The notes beneath the pieces were generated by a model. The model saw only the letters and a list, made by a program, of their open reading frames with translations, did not search any database and was not told where the DNA came from. Made by a program: the position numbers and the translations under genes. A DNA stretch of 64,000 nucleotides from Fischerella sp. PCC 9605 (GTDB lineage: Bacteria; Cyanobacteriota; Cyanobacteriia; Cyanobacteriales; Nostocaceae): assembly GCF_000517105.1 (NCBI RefSeq), contig NZ_KI912150.1:126096-190095 (forward strand). The letters run 5' to 3'. The stretch's first letter is position 1. Each line of letters opens with the position of its first letter. Below, in pieces: positions 61,719 through 64,000 of the stretch.

Positions 61719-63359
61719 TTACCGTGTTTCCAAGTATTGTAGAAATTTTTTTGTATCTGCAAGCAAGCGATCGCCCCATAAATTTTTCTTGAGAAATTCT
61801 ATATTTTTGTATCTACCGTCAATGCTAATTGCTTTTTTTCCTATAGCTAGACCTTGTTGGCGATCGCCTTTTGTATACAGTGCTACTGCTAATGCCAGCA
61901 TAGGTTCTGCGGCTTTTGGCTCAATATTAACCGCAGTTTGCCATTGTTTAATAGCATTAGCCACATCACCCTGTGCGTATTTGACTAAGCCAATGTTGTT
62001 AATGGCGGGCCAAAATTTTTGATTGGAGGAGATTGCTTTATTATATTGAGCGATCGCATTTGAGTATTGACGCAGTATATAGTAGGAATTACCCAAACCA
62101 AATAATCCTTCCGGATCGTTAGGTTTTAACTTTAAACCCTCTTGGAAATAACTAGCAGCAGCTTGGTACTTTTGCTGTTGAAAGTGAGCCGCACCTAAAA
62201 CAAATACAATATCACCATTTTTGGGATTGAGAGATTGTGCTTTTTTCAGGGCGGCGATTGCATCATCTATCTTTTTGAATTGCAAATACAACACACCTAA
62301 TAGAGACCATACTTTATCATTATTAGGAGCTAAATAACTTGCTATCTGTGCCCGTGGCATAGCTTTGTCATACTGTTGAGATTGGAATAGCTTTGCTGCT
62401 TCTTGTGCCAAAACTAAGCCTTCTTGACTAGCTTTATTTGGATCTAGTTTCTGACCTTGCTTAAAGTCTTCACTGGCTCCTTGCTCATCTCCCTTTTTCC
62501 AACGATCTACTCCTCGGCTAAAGTAAGCTTGGGCATCACTTAATGTAGGGTATGTAGTTGGGGCAGGTTGATTGACTGGTATATTTCCAGTAGCGCTCGC
62601 ATTGGATTGTGATGGTCTGGTTTCAATCGCGGGTTTTTTTGTTTGACTAGTAGTGTCATTATTTGTGCTTGCAATATTAGGTTTATTTGCTTGTTCCTGT
62701 AGCCTTTTTGCTGTTGGTGAAGCAATTTTCAGGTAGATCTGTATTGGAATTCCTAAAAAATCTGCTGTTGCAGTTCTTGCATCTACTCTTGCTTGTCCGT
62801 GAATTCCCACCAAACGTCCTTGTTCATCCAGAACTGGGCCTCCACTCATCCCCGGTTTAGTAGGATTGCTAAACACCAAAGAATACTCATCTTTGGGCTT
62901 CTCCACAATCCTAGTAATCACCTGCGGTATTAGTACATATTCCCGTGCTGTGCTCAATTCATCAGGATCGGCCCAACCAGAAATATAAACTGTTGAACGT
63001 GCATTTAGCCGATCAAAGTATAAATCTGCTTTACGGTAATTTTGGGTACTAACAAATTGCACCTCAGCTAAATCCAAATTGCCCAGGCGTTTTATTGTAC
63101 TTCGATTGAGTTGGTATGTATTGCGATCAAAAGTTTGAATAGTATAGTTTCCTGCTTTTTCGACTACATGCCAGTTTGTTAAAACAGTATAAGAATTTCC
63201 TTGACGATCGATAATCACTCCAGAACCAGTTTTTGCCCCATCAATGCGAACCGTAACTTGATAGGCTTGCGATTCTGTTAAAGCCGCAGCAACTTGCGGT
63301 TGTACAATAACGATTGTTGCACCAACCAATACCGACGACAGTCCATTAAAAAGCTTCAT
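61719..63359 (-). CDS. Trypsin-like protease fused to TPR repeats
   Basis: This is a 546-residue protein. A signal peptide (about 1-26, VGATIVIVQPQVAAA) precedes a trypsin-like domain (about 30-205) with catalytic H in TVLTNWHVVEK, D in GNLDLAEVQF and S in GMSGGPVLDEQGRLVG. A polar linker (about 215-265) then leads to about seven TPR units from 270 on (AYFSRGVDRWKKGDEQGASE, GLFGLGNSYYILRQYSNAIA). The TPRs probably bind a protein partner. The start ATG overlaps the stop of the upstream protease gene by four bases. It is a close paralogue of the gene at 59371. Confidence 0.88.
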   Translation of the reverse strand: MKLFNGLSSVLVGATIVIVQPQVAAALTESQAYQVTVRIDGAKTGSGVIIDRQGNSYTVLTNWHVVEKAGNYTIQTFDRNTYQLNRSTIKRLGNLDLAEVQFVSTQNYRKADLYFDRLNARSTVYISGWADPDELSTAREYVLIPQVITRIVEKPKDEYSLVFSNPTKPGMSGGPVLDEQGRLVGIHGQARVDARTATADFLGIPIQIYLKIASPTAKRLQEQANKPNIASTNNDTTSQTKKPAIETRPSQSNASATGNIPVNQPAPTTYPTLSDAQAYFSRGVDRWKKGDEQGASEDFKQGQKLDPNKASQEGLVLAQEAAKLFQSQQYDKAMPRAQIASYLAPNNDKVWSLLGVLYLQFKKIDDAIAALKKAQSLNPKNGDIVFVLGAAHFQQQKYQAAASYFQEGLKLKPNDPEGLFGLGNSYYILRQYSNAIAQYNKAISSNQKFWPAINNIGLVKYAQGDVANAIKQWQTAVNIEPKAAEPMLALAVALYTKGDRQQGLAIGKKAISIDGRYKNIEFLKKNLWGDRLLADTKKFLQYLETR

Positions 63360-64000
63360 CTTCTCTCCTTACAAGCAACATAAGTATCATCTACTAAGCT
63401 GGATTGTTTGGGTGTAACAACTTGTGGCACTAACTGGACGACTGTTTGAATTGGCACTGCCATACTAGAGCGAGTGATTAAATCCTGCAAGTGTTGCTCA
63501 GGTTGGGAACCATCTTTGTATACTTCGGGAGCATCCCAAACTGGATCTTTGTGCAAGCTATTAATACCCACTACTTCACCTTTATTATTTAGTAGCGGAC
63601 CGCCACTCATGCCTTTACGAACATCGTTGGTATAGCCTATTTGGTAGCCTTGCTCTAAAGGTTTGTCTAACAATAACGAAATCTGCCCAGAGGTAAAAAC
63701 AAACTTGTCTTTTACTCCCCTCTGCGACTGTAAAGAAGACAAATTAGACGTAAATCCACCAACAAATACGCGATCGCCAACTTTCAAGCTTGCTGAATCG
63801 CCTACAGTCGCAATTGTATAAACAACATCAGGACTACGGAACTCCAAGGCTGCTAAATCATCATCCTGAAATTGCACCGCTTGAGACACAGTAGCATTAT
63901 AAACACGTCCATCCGACGTTTGAATGCGATAGGGTGGGTTTGCTGCTCTCAAAACATGAGCATTGGTAATGACTGTATAAATTTGCCCTTCTCTTTTAAT
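63356..64000 (-). CDS. Trypsin-like serine protease, 5' end outside window
   Basis: The frame continues beyond the window edge: an in-frame ATG at 63952 is not the start, since the reading is open to 64000 and gives IKREGQIYTVITNAHVLRAA, which supplies the catalytic H. The D is in QDDDLAALEF and the S in RKGMSGGPLLNNKGEVVG. At least 214 residues are visible; the N-terminal signal and first strands are missing. The C-terminus overlaps the TPR-protease gene by four bases. It is the first visible gene of the protease cluster. Confidence 0.85.
   Translation of the reverse strand: MKREGQIYTVITNAHVLRAANPPYRIQTSDGRVYNATVSQAVQFQDDDLAALEFRSPDVVYTIATVGDSASLKVGDRVFVGGFTSNLSSLQSQRGVKDKFVFTSGQISLLLDKPLEQGYQIGYTNDVRKGMSGGPLLNNKGEVVGINSLHKDPVWDAPEVYKDGSQPEQHLQDLITRSSMAVPIQTVVQLVPQVVTPKQSSLVDDTYVACKERR

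Noticed and set aside
57778-64000. Kinase plus trypsin cluster as an intracellular defence system
   Set aside because: The proteases have signal peptides and no NTPase or effector gene is present, so a periplasmic role fits better.

Overview
The window looks like chromosomal DNA of a filamentous, probably heterocyst-forming cyanobacterium (Nostocales-like). Evidence seen directly: the HIP1 octamer GCGATCGC is scattered through genes and spacers, heptanucleotide STRR-type repeats (TTAGTAG/TTAGTGG) and other dispersed palindromes fill many spacers, and several gene families are typical of cyanobacteria (RppA/RppB two-component pair, SLH+OprB iron-type porin, DUF4912 protein, sensory rhodopsin transducer, Hanks kinase with a C-terminal PsbP-like tail). 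No rRNA, tRNA, CRISPR array or photosystem operon was recognised. The species cannot be named from this sequence.

Layout. 0-8 kb: a receiver-only response regulator with its histidine kinase, a PRC-barrel protein, an AI-2E family permease, a Deg/HtrA-type protease, a small lipoprotein and a ZIP-like membrane protein. 7.7-12.6 kb: QueD-like enzyme, then a minus-strand operon of retropepsin-like lipoprotein, inactive transglutaminase/7TM protein (broken by one in-frame TGA) and RimK-related ATP-grasp ligase, then an AIM24-like protein. 13-20.6 kb: carbohydrate block with a GH31 alpha-glucosidase, a sensory rhodopsin transducer, a GH13 trehalose-synthase-like enzyme and a luciferase-like flavin oxidoreductase. 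20.6-23.8 kb: an accessory island (two GNATs, an aminoglycoside-phosphotransferase-like kinase, a TetR regulator) with attC-like repeats. 23.8-30.4 kb: a membrane histidine kinase, a porin and three tandem PhnD-like binding lipoproteins. 30.7-35.5 kb: a beta-propeller/transglutaminase fusion, an NTF2-like protein followed by a further attC-like repeat, a hydrolase and a YIP1 protein. 35.9-46.8 kb: aquaporin, transposase remnant, photolyase-type FAD domain, MscS channel between 45-bp inverted repeats, YihY/BrkB protein, cupin, purple-acid-phosphatase-like enzyme, pentapeptide repeats. 47-57 kb: DUF4912 protein, rppAB, and an RND efflux pump. 57.8-64 kb: serine/threonine kinase and three trypsin-like secreted proteases, the last running off the window edge.

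How it fits together. The clearest functional units are: the retropepsin / 7TM / ATP-grasp operon, a conserved but poorly understood envelope system; rppAB next to an RND pump; kinase plus PhnD-like lipoproteins plus porin, which could be a nutrient-sensing group; and the storage-sugar genes at 14-20.6 kb.

Most unusual signals. (1) Three homologous attC-like repeats, each just after a cassette-type accessory gene, with no integrase in view. (2) A TA-bounded miniature element whose terminal repeat forms or overlaps the stop codon of the preceding gene at each of its three copies. (3) A single TGA in the same frame that splits the 7TM gene. (4) A perfect 45-bp inverted repeat flanking mscS. Several decayed genes (an HdeD-like start, a small CxCC protein, an IS630 transposase half) show active genome turnover.
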